DNA of 64,000 nucleotides from assembly GCA_963696675.1 (NCBI GenBank), contig CAVOLM010000023.1, positions 62,001-126,000 of the forward strand. The letters are read 5' to 3'. The translations under genes were made by a program, and so were the position numbers. The DNA is from DATBVX01 sp963696675. GTDB lineage: Bacteria > Pseudomonadota > Gammaproteobacteria > Steroidobacterales > Steroidobacteraceae. Every line of letters starts with the position of its first letter. Within the stretch, counting starts at the first letter, position 1. Shown piece after piece: positions 1 to 10,200 of the stretch. Below the pieces are notes generated by a model. That model was not told the DNA's origin, did no database searches, and worked only from the letters and a program-made list of their open reading frames with translations.

Positions 1-38
1 AACCGGCGCCGGGCAAGCCGGTGAAGATCATCGACTGA
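1..38 (+). CDS. 3' end of an upstream gene, product unknown
   Basis: Only the last eleven codons are inside the window. The frame starting at base 3 reads PAPGKPVKIID and stops at TGA (36-38). Its GC-rich third positions match the neighbours, which supports coding. The tail is too short to identify the protein. Confidence 0.4.
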   Translation, partial: PAPGKPVKIID

Positions 39-183
39 GTCACCTCGGCGCCCGCTGAAACATGCGGATTCGCGCCGTGCCGGGAGGGTACGGTGTCGGC
101 TGCAACGCCTTGATCGGACGCACTGTCCGTGTCAGTCTGCATGCCCCGCGAACACCCCGCCGCCGGCAGAGATTTGAGCGTCA
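39..183 (+). other. short non-coding gap before gltA
   Basis: These 145 bases separate the upstream stop codon from the gltA ATG. I see no convincing -35/-10 pair, no hairpin followed by a T-run, and only a weak purine stretch (CAGAGA) ahead of the start. It probably carries the gltA leader and promoter, but nothing more specific can be supported. Confidence 0.3.
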
Positions 184-1480
184 ATGAGTGGCAAGAAGTT
201 TGAGCTGACCAACCTCGCCACCGGACAGAAATCCGAACTCGACGCAATTTCCGGCACCATGGGACCGGACGTGCTCAACGTCGCTACGCTGACCCGCGAC
301 CAGGGCGTGTTCACGTTCGATCCCGGATACATGGTGACCGCGAGCTGCGAGAGCCGCATCACCTATATCGACGGCGAAGAGGGCGTGCTGCTGTACCGCG
401 GCTACCCGGTGGAGCAGCTCGCCGAAAAGAGCAATTTCCTCGAGGTCGCCTACCTGCTGCTGCTGGGCGATCTGCCGACCCAGAAGCAGCTCAGCGAGTT
501 CACGCATTCGATCTGCTACCACACGATGATCAACGAAGCGCTGCTGCGCTTCTTCAATGGTTTTCACTACAACGCGCATCCGATGGCGATGGTGTCGGCG
601 GTGGTGGCGTCCATGTCGGCGTTCTACCACGACTCCATGGACATCAGTAATGCGCGTCACCGTGAGATTTTCGCCCATCGCATCATTGCCAAGCTTCCGA
701 CCATCGCGGCGGCCGCCTACAAACATTCGCTCGGCCAGCCGTTCGTCTACCCGCGCAACGACCTGGACTACTGCAGCAATCTGCTGAACATGTTCTTCGC
801 AGTACCCTGCGAGGCATATCACGTCGATCCGGTTGCAGCCCAGGCGCTCGACCTGCTGTTCATACTGCATGCGGATCACGAGCAGAACGCGAGCACGTCG
901 ACCGTGCGCCTGGCAGGCAGTACCGGCGCCAATCCATACGCGGCGATCTCGGCGGGAATATCCGCGCTGTGGGGACCGGCACACGGTGGCGCGAACGAGG
1001 CCGTGCTCGCGATGCTCGAGCAGATCGGTACCGCCGACAATATTCCGAAGTTCGTGGCCATGGCGAAGGACAAGAACAGCAATTTCCGCCTGATGGGCTT
1101 CGGCCATCGCGTCTACAAGAACTTCGATCCGCGCGCCAAGATCATCCGCGAGATGTGCCACCGGGTGCTGGCGCGCATGGGAAGGCCTGACAATCCACTG
1201 TTCGAGCTCGCACTGAGACTCGAGGAGATCGCGCTGAAGGATGAGTACTTCATCGCGCGCAAGCTCTATCCCGAATGTCGATTTCTACTCCGGGATCATC
1301 TACAGCGCGCTCGGGATACCGCGCTCGATGTTCACGGTGATGTTCGCGATTGCGCGCACCGTGGGCTGGGTCGCGCATTGGCAGGAAATGATTTCGGACC
1401 CGGGCATGCGCATCGGCAGGCCGCGACAGCTCTATACCGGGCCGACGCGCCGCGACTACCGGGACATCGCCAGGCGCTAG
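184..1480 (+). CDS. gltA: citrate synthase (frame break near 1270)
   Basis: Type II hexameric-style citrate synthase, condensing oxaloacetate and acetyl-CoA at the entry of the TCA cycle. The N-terminal beta-domain is followed by the catalytic histidine motifs WGPAHGGANE (His about residue 267) and GFGHRVYK (His about 308). The frame breaks in the ccc run at about 1269-1271. Removing one C restores KLYPNVDFYSG, which carries the third catalytic residue (Asp), and the reading then continues to the TAG at 1478-1480. The restored protein is about 431 residues, the normal family length. As printed, the original frame runs on into unrelated sequence to 2241. The stop codon touches the left arm of a large palindrome. 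I am sure of the identity; whether the break is real is doubtful. Confidence 0.95.
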
Positions 1481-1573
1481 AGGTACCAGGTTCGGTTGCA
1501 TCACTTTGTTGCATAACCCAAATGCTGCACGCGGGTTATGCAACAAAGTTATGCAACCGAACCTGGTACCTCT
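1479..1573. repeat. 41-bp near-perfect inverted repeat between convergent genes
   Basis: Arms 1479-1519 and 1533-1573 are reverse complements over 41 bases with one mismatch (1502). They flank a 13-base loop (1520-1532). Each arm also holds an internal direct repeat of GTTGCATAAC, imperfect in the left arm because of the mismatch. The left arm starts inside the gltA stop codon. The right arm supplies the last codons and the TAA (1551-1549) of the opposing gene. It could act as a bidirectional terminator, although there is no T-run. It is much longer than ordinary terminators and looks more like a palindromic repeat or miniature mobile element. Confidence 0.85.
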
Positions 1574-2172
1574 TCGATCAGGGCCCGCAGCTCCGCATGG
1601 CTGGCGCGACGCATTGGCCGTCCGTCGACCGGACTGAAGGGGGCCTGGCGAATGCCGTCACGCGGGAAGACCGTTGCATCGATGGTGTGAGCGCCCGCCT
1701 CGAAGCGCACAGCCGGGAAATTCACGCTGCGATCGGTGAACATCTTCACCCTGCGTTCGACCAGCTCGTGCGGGATGCCAACGTCCATGAGCTTGAGCGT
1801 TACCGCTTCGGCGCGGTCCGCGAACAGGTGCAGATCGACGTCCGCGTGTTCGGTGGCGGTTCCGGCGAGAACCGGCCCGACGAGTCGCGGTTCGAACTCC
1901 TGCAGCAGCTGCATGGCGAGCAGCGCTGCGCAGCGCTGGTCGCGCAGAGACTGCGAATGCGTATCGGCGGCGAACAGGCGCTGATACTCGACCAGCGCCG
2001 CCTCGATTTCCGTGTTCTTCGGCAGCGTCGCGCCGTCAGTGACGCCGAAGCGCTCGGCCGCCTTGCGCTTGGCGAGCAGGTAGTCGTCGATGCCGTGCTC
2101 GCTCATGATGCGCGCCGCTTCCTGCGCGATCGCGCGGCGCAGCTGTTCGACACGGGTTGCGGCTCTGCTCAC
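1549..2172 (-). CDS. conserved hypothetical protein, nucleotidyltransferase-like motif
   Basis: A 207-residue soluble protein with no signal peptide or membrane segment. The N-terminal third is helical and charged. Around residues 105-120 it reads GTATEHADVDLHLF, which resembles the G-S-x(n)-D-x-D core of nucleotidyltransferases, but the glycine-serine pair is not typical, so the assignment is tentative. It starts 21 bases after the mrcA stop on the same strand and is probably cotranscribed with it. The last residues (EVPGSVA) are encoded by the arm of the 1479-1573 palindrome, so the native C-terminus may have been replaced when that repeat arrived. Confidence 0.7.
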   Translation of the reverse strand: MSRAATRVEQLRRAIAQEAARIMSEHGIDDYLLAKRKAAERFGVTDGATLPKNTEIEAALVEYQRLFAADTHSQSLRDQRCAALLAMQLLQEFEPRLVGPVLAGTATEHADVDLHLFADRAEAVTLKLMDVGIPHELVERRVKMFTDRSVNFPAVRFEAGAHTIDATVFPRDGIRQAPFSPVDGRPMRRASHAELRALIEEVPGSVA

Positions 2173-2193
2173 GGCTGCCTGGTGGCGCCTCCT

Positions 2194-4651
2194 TCAGAAC
2201 AGGGGCTCATCGGAGTCCTTGGGCTGGTCACGGCTTGCTGACTGGCCGCGCGCGAAGGAATCCGAGGAATCCGGCAGGTGACCTTCCATGAAGGTCTCGA
2301 ACACCGCGCTCGGATCGTCGGCGCTCGCCAGCAGGCCGGTCTCGGGGGAAATCTTCACGGTCACCAAACCATCCGGAGCCGGAATCAGGGCTTCAGGTGT
2401 ATCACGCAATGCCTGGCGCATGAAGTGCACCCACACTGGCACTGCGGTGCGACCGCCTTCCTCGCCGGCACCGAGGGAGGCCTCCTGATCGAATCCAACC
2501 CACACCGCAGCCACCAGCCGCGCGTTGAAACCGCAGAACCAGGCGTCGTGATGATCGTTGGTGGTGCCCGTCTTGCCCGCAAGGTCGTCGCGCCCCAGGG
2601 CGAGCGCGCGCCGCCCGGTGCCGCGACGGATCACGTCTCGCATCATGTCGGTCAGCAGATACGCGTTCTGGCTGCTGATGGCGCGCGGCGCAACCTGCGC
2701 AGCGGGCAGCTTGCCGCGCCCGCCACGAATCGCATCGGCGATCTCCAGCGCCTCCGCGCTGCCGCCGCTCGGCAGTCGTAGCTGGGCCGCCTCAATGGCG
2801 CAATCGCTGCAGGCCATCGCGGGCGCGGCGTCATAGAGCGCCTTTCCGTAGGCATCCTCGATGCGCTCCAGATAGTACGGCTGCACGTGAAAGCCGCCGT
2901 TGGCGAAAGTCGCGAAGCCAGCGGCGAGTTCGGCTGGCGTGAGCTGCAGGCTCCCCAAGGCCAGCGTCAGATCGTCCGGCAGCGCGGCGCGCTGAAAGCC
3001 GAAGCGCTGCAGATAGTCCATCGTGTAAGGGATCCCCATGGCGCGCATCAGCCGCACGGAGACGAGATTTCGTGAGCGGACCAGCGCCTCGCGCAGGCGG
3101 GTGGGCCCATAAAACTCGCCCGTGCTGTTTTCCGGTCGCCAGGTATCTTCGGCCGCGGTGTCTTCGAAGACGACCGGCGCATCCATCACGATCGAGGACG
3201 GAGTGAAGCCATTTTCCAGCGCCGCCGAATAGATGAAGGGCTTGAAGGCGGAACCCGGTTGCCGCCGCGCCTGCATGACGCGGTTGAACTTGCTGACGAA
3301 GAAATCGAAGCCGCCATCGAGCGCCACGATGGCACCGTCGCGCGGATCCTCCGCTACGAGTGCCCCCTGTGCCGCGGGCACTTGGGCGAGCTGTGCCGTG
3401 TTGCCGAGGCGGATCACATACACGATGTCGCCGACAGCGAGCACATCGCTCGCACGCTTCGGCTCCGGGCCGACACCACTGTCTGCCGCGGCACGTGCCC
3501 AGGCGATTCCTGGCCAATCGATCTGCGCCGAGCGTCCATCCTTCAGCACGACACGCGCCGCGCGCTCGGCAACGTCCACGACCAGAGCGGGTTGCAGCAC
3601 GTTGATGGCGGCATGCTCTTCGAGCGCCGTCAGCAACTCTGCGGGTGCCGCGCCGGGTCGGATCGGCACGCGCGCGATGGGTCCGCGATATCCGTGCCGA
3701 CGGTCGTATTCGATCAGACCCAGGCGCAGTGCGGAATTCGCCGCCTGCTGCAGGCGACTGTCGATGGTCGTGAAGACGCGATAGCCGGCTGTGTAGGTGT
3801 CCTCGCCCAGCCGGTTGAAGAGATCCGCACGCGCCATTTCCGCGACGTACGGTGCTTCCACTTCGGTGGCCGGTCCATGCAGCACCGATTCCATCGGCGC
3901 CGCGCTCGCCGCTTCGTACTCGTTGCGGTCGATCTGCCCGACTTCGAGCATGCGCCGCAGAACGTACAGGCGACGCAGCTTCGCGCGCTCCACGTTCGCG
4001 ACCGGATTGTCGCGCGAGGGTGCGCGCGGCAGACCGGCGATGGTGGCCGTTTCCGCGAGCGTCAACTGGTCGAGCGACTTGCCGAAATACACCTCTGCCG
4101 CGGCCGACACGCCGTACGCACGCTGCCCGAGGAAGATCTTGTTGAGATAAAGAGTCAGGATCTCCGGCTTGGTGAATTCGTGCTCGATGCGGAAGGACAG
4201 GAAGATCTCTTTCAGCTTGCGGTCGAAGCGCCGTTCCGGTGTCAGGAACATGTTGCGTGCGAGCTGCATGGTGATCGTGCCACCGCCCTGGCTCGGCTGG
4301 CCGGAGAGCAGGTTGACGAGGGTCGCCCGCAACAGCCCGGCATAGTCGACGCCGTGATGCTTGAAGAAGCGATCATCCTCGGCGGCCAGAAATGCCTGCT
4401 GGACGCGCAACGGGATGTTTTCGTACGAGGCCGGTATGCGCCGATACTCGCCGATCTGCGCGATCAGGCGCCCGTCGCGACTGAAGACTCTGCAGGGGCA
4501 CCTGCAGACGCACATCGCGCAACGTCCCGACGTCGGGAATCGCCGGGGCCAGGAACACATAGCTGCAGAGCGCCGCATAGCCCACAGCCGCAGCCGCCAG
4601 CAGGAGCGTGGCGAAAACAGAATAAGCAATGTGCAGGTAACGTTGATTCAC
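2194..4651 (-). CDS. mrcA: penicillin-binding protein 1A (frame break near 4490)
   Basis: Bifunctional class A penicillin-binding protein that polymerises and cross-links peptidoglycan in the periplasm. It has an N-terminal membrane anchor, a GT51 transglycosylase domain (EDDRFFKHHGVD near residue 85; LYLNKIFLG), an OB-like insert, and a transpeptidase domain with GSAFKPF (SxxK), SRN and KTGT. The best start is the ATG at 4651, giving MNQRYLHIAYS and a clean transmembrane helix. That frame passes to the main one near 4490-4494, where one extra base disrupts QVPL-RVFSRDG. The repaired length is about 818 residues, normal for the family. It is divergent from pilM, as in other gammaproteobacteria. 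Confidence 0.93.
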
Positions 4652-5095
4652 AGGAAGGGACTCTAAGTTCTTGCTTTAGCGAAGGCAGTTATGCATATTA
4701 CCTTGAGATCAGGGGGGCTGACTGTAGAGCGAACGAAGAGCCACCGGTCAACGGGATCTGACTGACGATAACGGGAAAGCCGGACGAAAAAGTATCCGAT
4801 TTTTTTCGGCCAATTCATCCAGCATTCGTTCCGGCTCGTTTGCACGTTCCGCCAGGAACCTTCCCGCCACTGCGGCTTTGCGTTCGGACCAGGGCCGATA
4901 AGTTATGTTGCATTTGTGGGCGACGCCGCACGGTTGTCAGAGCACCGATCGGCGTCGCGGAATCGAGATCGCGCGGTCATTGTGTGAATGTAGTCACGCT
5001 CGATTTAACAGTTCACTGCTATAACTTTGCCCGCTTTTTTGCTCCCGGCTTTGCGTTTGGCCACTTAATGCGCTGAATCAACAAGGGAAATTGCC
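4652..5095. other. divergent intergenic region mrcA / pilM
   Basis: A 444-base gap between two divergent genes that must hold both promoters. It is visibly more AT-rich than its surroundings. A TAATAT-like -10 box faces mrcA at 4700-4695 and a TATAAC hexamer faces pilM near 5022, but neither has a good -35 at 16-18 bases. An AAGGG ribosome site lies at 5084-5088 before the pilM GTG. I saw no tRNA, riboswitch or strong hairpin. Confidence 0.4.
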
Positions 5096-6157
5096 GTGCT
5101 GTTTGGTCCGAAATATCGCCCGCTCCTGGGCCTCGACATAACGACCTCCTCGGTGAAGCTCATCGAGCTCAGCATGAGCGGTGGGCAACATCGGGTCGAG
5201 TCGTACGCCGCTGAGCCGACACCGCACAACGCGATCAACGAAAAAGCGATCGTCGATGCGGACGCCGTCGGTGAAGCCATACGTCGCGCCGTCAAACGCT
5301 CCGGCGCGAAGAGCCGCGAAGCCGCGATTGCGATCAGCGGCGATGCGGCGATCACCAAGGTCATCCAGATGCCGAAGACACTCGGCGAGAACGAGCTGGA
5401 AGGCCAGGTCGAGATGCAGGCCGACCAGTACATTCCGTTCCCGATGGAGGAAGTGAGCTACGACTTCCAGCGCATCGGCCCATCGGAGAAAGACCCCGAG
5501 ATGCTGGACGTGCTGCTGGTCGCGACGCGCACCGAGAACGTCGAGCAGCGCGTAGCCGCCGTGCAGGCGGCAGGGCTCACCGCCCGCATCGTGGACGTCG
5601 AAGCCTTCGCGCTGGAGAACGCCTGCAAACTGCTGGTGCACCAGATGCCCGACGGCGGCATCGACCGGACGATTGCGGTCATCGATTTCGGTGCGAGCAG
5701 CACCACCTTCAGCGTCCTGAAGGATCTCAAAGTCATCTACACGCGCGATTTCGCCTTCGGCGGGCAGCAGCTCACCGAGGAGATCATGCGCACCTACGGA
5801 CTCTCGATGGAGGAAGCCGGTCGCGCCAAGAAGGAAGGCGGCCTGCCGAGCAACTACCAGCCCGAAGTGCTCGATCCGTTCATCGACGACATGACGCAGC
5901 AGGTCAGCCGGTCGCTGCAGTTCTACCTCGCTTCGGGCAGCGGCCGCGAGCAGCCGGAAAAGATCATCGTGTGCGGCGGCTGCGCCAACATCGCCGGCGT
6001 CGACGACGTGATCGCAAGCCGGGTTGGAATTCCTGCTGAGCGCGGCGATCCGCTCGGCCAGATGAAACTGTCCTCCCGCGCCAAGGCGCAGGCGGTCAAG
6101 AAGGACGCCACCGCGTTGCTCACGGCCTGTGGGCTCGCATTGCGGAGCTTCGACTGA
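5096..6157 (+). CDS. pilM: type IV pilus inner-membrane platform protein PilM
   Basis: Actin-like cytoplasmic ATPase-fold protein of the type IV pilus alignment subcomplex; it binds the N-terminus of PilN. The protein (353 residues) begins with the FtsA/PilM pattern LLGLDITTSSVKLIEL and has the second phosphate loop AVIDFGASSTTFSV near residue 195, followed by IIVCGGCANIAGV. The GTG start at 5096 has an AAGGG site upstream and gives the conserved N-terminus. It is the first gene of pilMNOPQ; its TGA overlaps the pilN ATG by one base (TGATG). Confidence 0.95.
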   Translation: MLFGPKYRPLLGLDITTSSVKLIELSMSGGQHRVESYAAEPTPHNAINEKAIVDADAVGEAIRRAVKRSGAKSREAAIAISGDAAITKVIQMPKTLGENELEGQVEMQADQYIPFPMEEVSYDFQRIGPSEKDPEMLDVLLVATRTENVEQRVAAVQAAGLTARIVDVEAFALENACKLLVHQMPDGGIDRTIAVIDFGASSTTFSVLKDLKVIYTRDFAFGGQQLTEEIMRTYGLSMEEAGRAKKEGGLPSNYQPEVLDPFIDDMTQQVSRSLQFYLASGSGREQPEKIIVCGGCANIAGVDDVIASRVGIPAERGDPLGQMKLSSRAKAQAVKKDATALLTACGLALRSFD

Positions 6158-6717
6158 TGCCAAGAATCAACCTACTGCCGTGGCGCGCCGAAGAGCGCAA
6201 GAAGCGCCAACGCGAATTTGCATTCGCTGCGATCGGGGCAGTGGTAGCCGCTGGCGCGGTCGCGCTGCTGCTGTCGCTCGTCATGTCCAACCGGATCGAC
6301 CAGCAGAACGAGAAGAATCAGCTGCTGAAGGACGAGATCGCCAAGCTCGACAAGCAGATCACTGAGATTCACGGTCTCGAGAACCAGAAGCAACGCCTGA
6401 TCGCGCGCATGGAGATCATCCAGAAGCTGCAGCGCTCGCGTCCCGAGGTCGTGCACCTCTTTGACCAGCTGGTGCGCACGCTCCCGGACGGCGTGTATCT
6501 CACCTCCGTGAAGCAGACCGACAAACGCCTCGAGCTCAAGGGCATGGCGCAGTCGAGCACGCGGGTGTCGGCATTCATGCGCAACATCGATGACTCGGAG
6601 TGGCTGGACAAGCCCGAACTCGAAGTCGTCGAAACCAAGAAGGATGCGGCACTCGGCAGTGAGTTCACGCTGTTCGCCAACCAGGTCGGCGTGCAGCTTC
6701 CCGGGGAGGGTGAGTAA
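6157..6717 (+). CDS. pilN: type IV pilus assembly protein PilN
   Basis: Bitopic inner-membrane protein that links PilM in the cytoplasm to PilO in the periplasm. The N-terminus has the conserved PilM-binding motif INLLPWR (residues 4-10), then a transmembrane helix at about 23-45, a coiled coil (about 46-95) and a ferredoxin-like periplasmic domain. At 186 residues it is family-length. It is translationally coupled on both sides (TGATG with pilM, TAATG with pilO). Confidence 0.94.
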   Translation: MPRINLLPWRAEERKKRQREFAFAAIGAVVAAGAVALLLSLVMSNRIDQQNEKNQLLKDEIAKLDKQITEIHGLENQKQRLIARMEIIQKLQRSRPEVVHLFDQLVRTLPDGVYLTSVKQTDKRLELKGMAQSSTRVSAFMRNIDDSEWLDKPELEVVETKKDAALGSEFTLFANQVGVQLPGEGE

Positions 6718-7361
6718 TGAACCTTCTCGAAGAACTCCGCGGGCTCGACAAGCGTGATATCGGCCGCTGGCCGGCGGTGTTTCGCTGGGGCCTGATCGGC
6801 CTCATCTTCGTGGTGGTGGCGCTGTTTGCGGCCTACTACTTCGTCTGGCAGAACCAGCGCCCGGAACTGTTGCGCGCGCAGCAGGAAGAACAGGAGCTGC
6901 GCCAGACCTTTGAACAGAAGCAGCGCAAGGCCGCCAATTTCGAAGCGTACAAGGAGCAGCTCAAGGATATGGAGCGCTCATTCGGCGCCATGCTGCGCCA
7001 GCTCCCCGGTAAGACCGAGGTGCCGAGCTTGCTGGTCGATATCTCGCAGACCGGTCTTGCCGCCGGCCTGCAGGAGAAGCTGTTTCAGCCGGCGGGCGAA
7101 GTGCGCAGGGACTTCTACGCCGAGCTGCCGATCAAGATCCGCCTGACGGGCAGCTATCACCAGCTCGGCAATTTCGTGAGTGGCATCGCTGCGCTGCCAC
7201 GTATCGTTACGTTACATGACATCGAGATCAAGCCCGAGAGCAAGGAATCCCTCGATCAGCTGGTGCTCGATGTCACCGCCAAGACCTACCGCTACCTTGA
7301 AGAAGACGAGGACAAGGGCGATGCGGCCAAGGGCGCCAACCCAGCGGGCAAGAAGACATGA
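6717..7361 (+). CDS. pilO: type IV pilus assembly protein PilO
   Basis: Inner-membrane partner of PilN in the periplasmic alignment complex. The 214-residue protein has a short cytoplasmic segment, one membrane helix at about 26-47, a strongly predicted coiled coil (about 55-95) and a C-terminal domain containing LTGSYHQLGNFV, typical of PilO. The ATG overlaps the pilN stop (TAATG). The C-terminus is lysine- and glycine-rich. Confidence 0.94.
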   Translation: MNLLEELRGLDKRDIGRWPAVFRWGLIGLIFVVVALFAAYYFVWQNQRPELLRAQQEEQELRQTFEQKQRKAANFEAYKEQLKDMERSFGAMLRQLPGKTEVPSLLVDISQTGLAAGLQEKLFQPAGEVRRDFYAELPIKIRLTGSYHQLGNFVSGIAALPRIVTLHDIEIKPESKESLDQLVLDVTAKTYRYLEEDEDKGDAAKGANPAGKKT

Positions 7362-7396
7362 GCACGGCAGCACTCGGAGACTCAAGAGAGAGCCGC

Positions 7397-7912
7397 ATGC
7401 GTGAGCTGATCATGAAAGGCGCAGTGTCGGCCCTGGTCCTGGCGGGCTTCGTGACGCTTGCTGGATGCTCGAGCGGTCAGGAAGACCTGCAGAAGTGGAT
7501 CGCCGAGGTCAGGCAGCGCCCGGGCGGGCGCATCGAGCCGCTGCCGGAAGTAAAACCGTACGAGACCTACGCCTACAGCGACGCGGACCTGCGTTCGCCA
7601 TTCGCCCCGGCGGCACCGGTTGCCGCGGGCGTCGGCGTGCGCCCCGACACCAAGCGCAACCGTGAGTTCCTCGAGCAGTTCTCGCTCGACACACTGAAGA
7701 TGGTTGGCACTCTGAGACTCGAAGGCCGGCAGTTCGGCCTGGTGCAGACCAAGGATGGCCTGGTGCATCGGGTTCTGCCTGGCCAGTATGTCGGTCAGAA
7801 CGACGGCAAGATCGTTTCGATATCCGACGCCAAGATTTCGTTAGTCGAGATCGTTCCGGACGGCATGGGCGGCTACATGGAGCGGCCGGCTGCCCTGGGC
7901 CTGAAAGACTGA
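7397..7912 (+). CDS. pilP: type IV pilus lipoprotein PilP
   Basis: Inner-membrane lipoprotein that connects the PilNO dimer to the secretin PilQ. The signal sequence ends in a lipobox TLAGC, so the cysteine would be lipidated. The C-terminal beta-domain contains LDTLKMVGTL and VHRVLPGQYVG, both diagnostic of PilP. I chose ATG 7397 because an AAGAGAG site lies just upstream and it gives a normal signal peptide (171 residues). The in-frame ATG at 7358 overlaps the pilO stop (ATGA) and would add thirteen residues. Confidence 0.92.
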   Translation: MRELIMKGAVSALVLAGFVTLAGCSSGQEDLQKWIAEVRQRPGGRIEPLPEVKPYETYAYSDADLRSPFAPAAPVAAGVGVRPDTKRNREFLEQFSLDTLKMVGTLRLEGRQFGLVQTKDGLVHRVLPGQYVGQNDGKIVSISDAKISLVEIVPDGMGGYMERPAALGLKD

Positions 7913-7933
7913 TCTGTAAGGGAGCGCAAGCAA

Positions 7934-10138
7934 ATGAGTGGGATGAATCGGCTTTGGCTCGCTCTGAGAGCAGGTATCCGCAGCGGATTCGGCGCCGCCT
8001 TGCTGGCGGCGTTCGCAACCGTTGCTGCGCTGCCTGGTCTCGCAGCTGCACAGCCCGCTGAGGGCTTGAAGCTGCAGGCGATCGACGTGCAGACGCTGCC
8101 TGGTCAGCAGCTGCAGCTCAGGCTGCGCCTGAACGGGCCCGCACCCGAGCCTCTCAGCTTTACGATCGATCGGCCGGCGCGCATTGCCCTGGACCTGCCG
8201 AACACAGGCCTCGCGCTGCAGAACCGGCGCATCGACGTCAAGTCGGGCGGTGTCGACACGATCCTCGCGGCCGAGGCGGGCGGACGCACGCGCCTCGTGC
8301 TCAATCTCGATGCGCTGATGCCGTACCAGACACGAGTCGACGGCAACAGCATCCTGGTCATGATCGGCGGCGCACAGGCCGCTGCGGCAGCCGCGCCAGC
8401 AGCCTCTGGCGGTGGTGCAGCCCCGACGCGCAGCGCCGCGGCGAGTGGCCCACGCAGCATTCGCAACATCGATTTTCGCCGCGCACCCGACGGCGCCGGC
8501 CGGGTCATCGTGGATCTGAGCGATCCGCATACCCCGGTGAACCTGCGCCAGCAGGGCACGCAGATCGTGGTCGATTTCGCCGGCGCATCGTTGCCCACCG
8601 AGTTGATGCGCCGCTTTGACGTGACCGATTTCGCCACGCCGGTCCAGAACGTCGATGCCCTCAAGGTGAGCGACAGCTCGCGCCTGGTCATCTCGGCGAC
8701 CGGTGATTTCGAGCAACTCGCCTACCAGACGGACAATCAGTACACGGTCGAAATCAAGCCGGCGGTTCGCTCCTCGGCATCCGCCCAGGAGAAGAAGGAC
8801 TACACGGGCGAGCGGCTGACGCTCAACTTCCAGGACATCGAGACGCGCGCCGTCCTGCAGCTGCTGGCGGATACCAGCGGCCAGAACATCGTGGTGAGCG
8901 ACTCGGTGCAGGGCAACGTCACGCTGCGCCTGCAGAACGTGCCCTGGGATCAGGCGCTCGACATCGTTCTGCGCACCAAGGGTCTCGACAAGCGTCGCGA
9001 AGGCAACGTCATCATCGTGGCGCCGACCGAGGAACTCGCGGCGCGCGAAAAGGCGGAGCTCGCCGCCCGCAAGGATCTGCAGGAGCTCGCTCCGCTGCGC
9101 ACCGAATACGTACAGGTCAACTATGCCAAGGCTGCGGACCTGCGGGCCTCATCAAGTCATCGGGCACTAATTCGCTGCTTTCCTCGCGCGGCAGCGTAAC
9201 GATCGATGAGCGCACCAACACGCTCCTGGTTCAGGACACCGCGGATCGTCTGCAGGACATCCGCCGGCTGGTGTCGACGCTCGACATTCCGATCCGGCAG
9301 GTGCTGATCGAGGCGCGCATCGTCGTCGCCAACGATGACTTCTCGCGCAACCTCGGCGTGCGCTTCGGCGCGACCGCGATCGGCGATCAGCAGAGCCTCG
9401 GCTTCGGCGGCACGAACTCGGCGGGCGTGGTTTCCAGCAGTGGTGTCGGTCGCGAGGACGATGACATCGTCCTGCAGCCGAACAACAACAACGCCCCGGG
9501 CGGTACGCCGCCTTCCGTGAGCCTGCCGGCCGTCAACGATCGCTACATGGTCAATCTGCCGGTGGCCAACCCGGCGGGCCGTATCGCGCTCACGCTGCTC
9601 GACTCGGACTTCATTGTGGATCTCGAGCTGTCGGCGGCGCAGGCCGAAGGCCGCGGCCAGATCGTGTCGGCGCCGCGCGTCGTGACGGCGAACCAGCGCG
9701 AAGCGGTCATCGAGCAGGGTACGGAAATTCCGTACCAGGAAGCTTCATCGAGCGGTGCCACCACGATTCAGTTCAAGAAGGCAGTGCTGGCATTGCGCGT
9801 CACACCGCAAATCACCCCGGACAATCGCATCATCATGGATCTCACTGTCAGCAAGGACAGCGTGGGCCAGGTGATCGTCACCTCGTTCGGCGTCAATGTG
9901 CCCTCCATCGATACGCGCGAGATCGTCACGCAGGTCCTGGTCAACGACGGCCAGACGGTGGTGCTCGGCGGCATCATGGAGACGGAGTTCCGCGAAACCG
10001 AAAACAAGGTGCCCTGGCTGGGCGACATTCCGGGACTTGGCCGTGCTGTTCAAGAGCAAGAGCAAGACCGAGAACAAGGACGAGCTCCTGATCTTCATTA
10101 CGCCGCGGATCCTGCGCGAGGGCGCGAATCTCTACTGA
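7934..10138 (+). CDS. pilQ: type IV pilus secretin PilQ (two compensating frame breaks)
   Basis: Outer-membrane secretin through which the pilus leaves the cell. In order: signal peptide (cleavage near AAAQP), two AMIN domains that bind peptidoglycan, an STN/N0 domain (LNFQDIETRAVLQLLAD), an N1 domain and the secretin beta-domain (IEQGTEIPYQEA; VVLGGIMETEF). Reading breaks near 9144-9146, where a G is missing (ADLR-GLIKSSGTN), and again near 10041, where a C is extra (GDIPGLG-VLFKSKSK). The two cancel, so the C-terminus ITPRILREGANLY is in the first frame. The repaired length is about 734 residues. A normal secretin is expected if the breaks are sequencing errors. Confidence 0.93.
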
Positions 10139-10200
10139 CGCCGCCCGCCGGAAGCTGAGGGATAATACGCGGCCGCCTCACCAGCGGCCGCGTGCTTTTG

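Noticed and set aside
181..1161. 326-residue frame on the minus strand across gltA
   Set aside because: It is antisense to citrate synthase. Its composition (His, Arg, Val rich, no motifs) is what a GC-rich complement produces.
1481..2241. C-terminal extension of citrate synthase to 685 residues
   Set aside because: It arises only from the frame break near 1270; the true frame stops at 1480 at normal family length.
3259..4761. 500-residue plus-strand frame across mrcA
   Set aside because: Complement of a conserved PBP1A gene; no signal, motif or ribosome site supports it.
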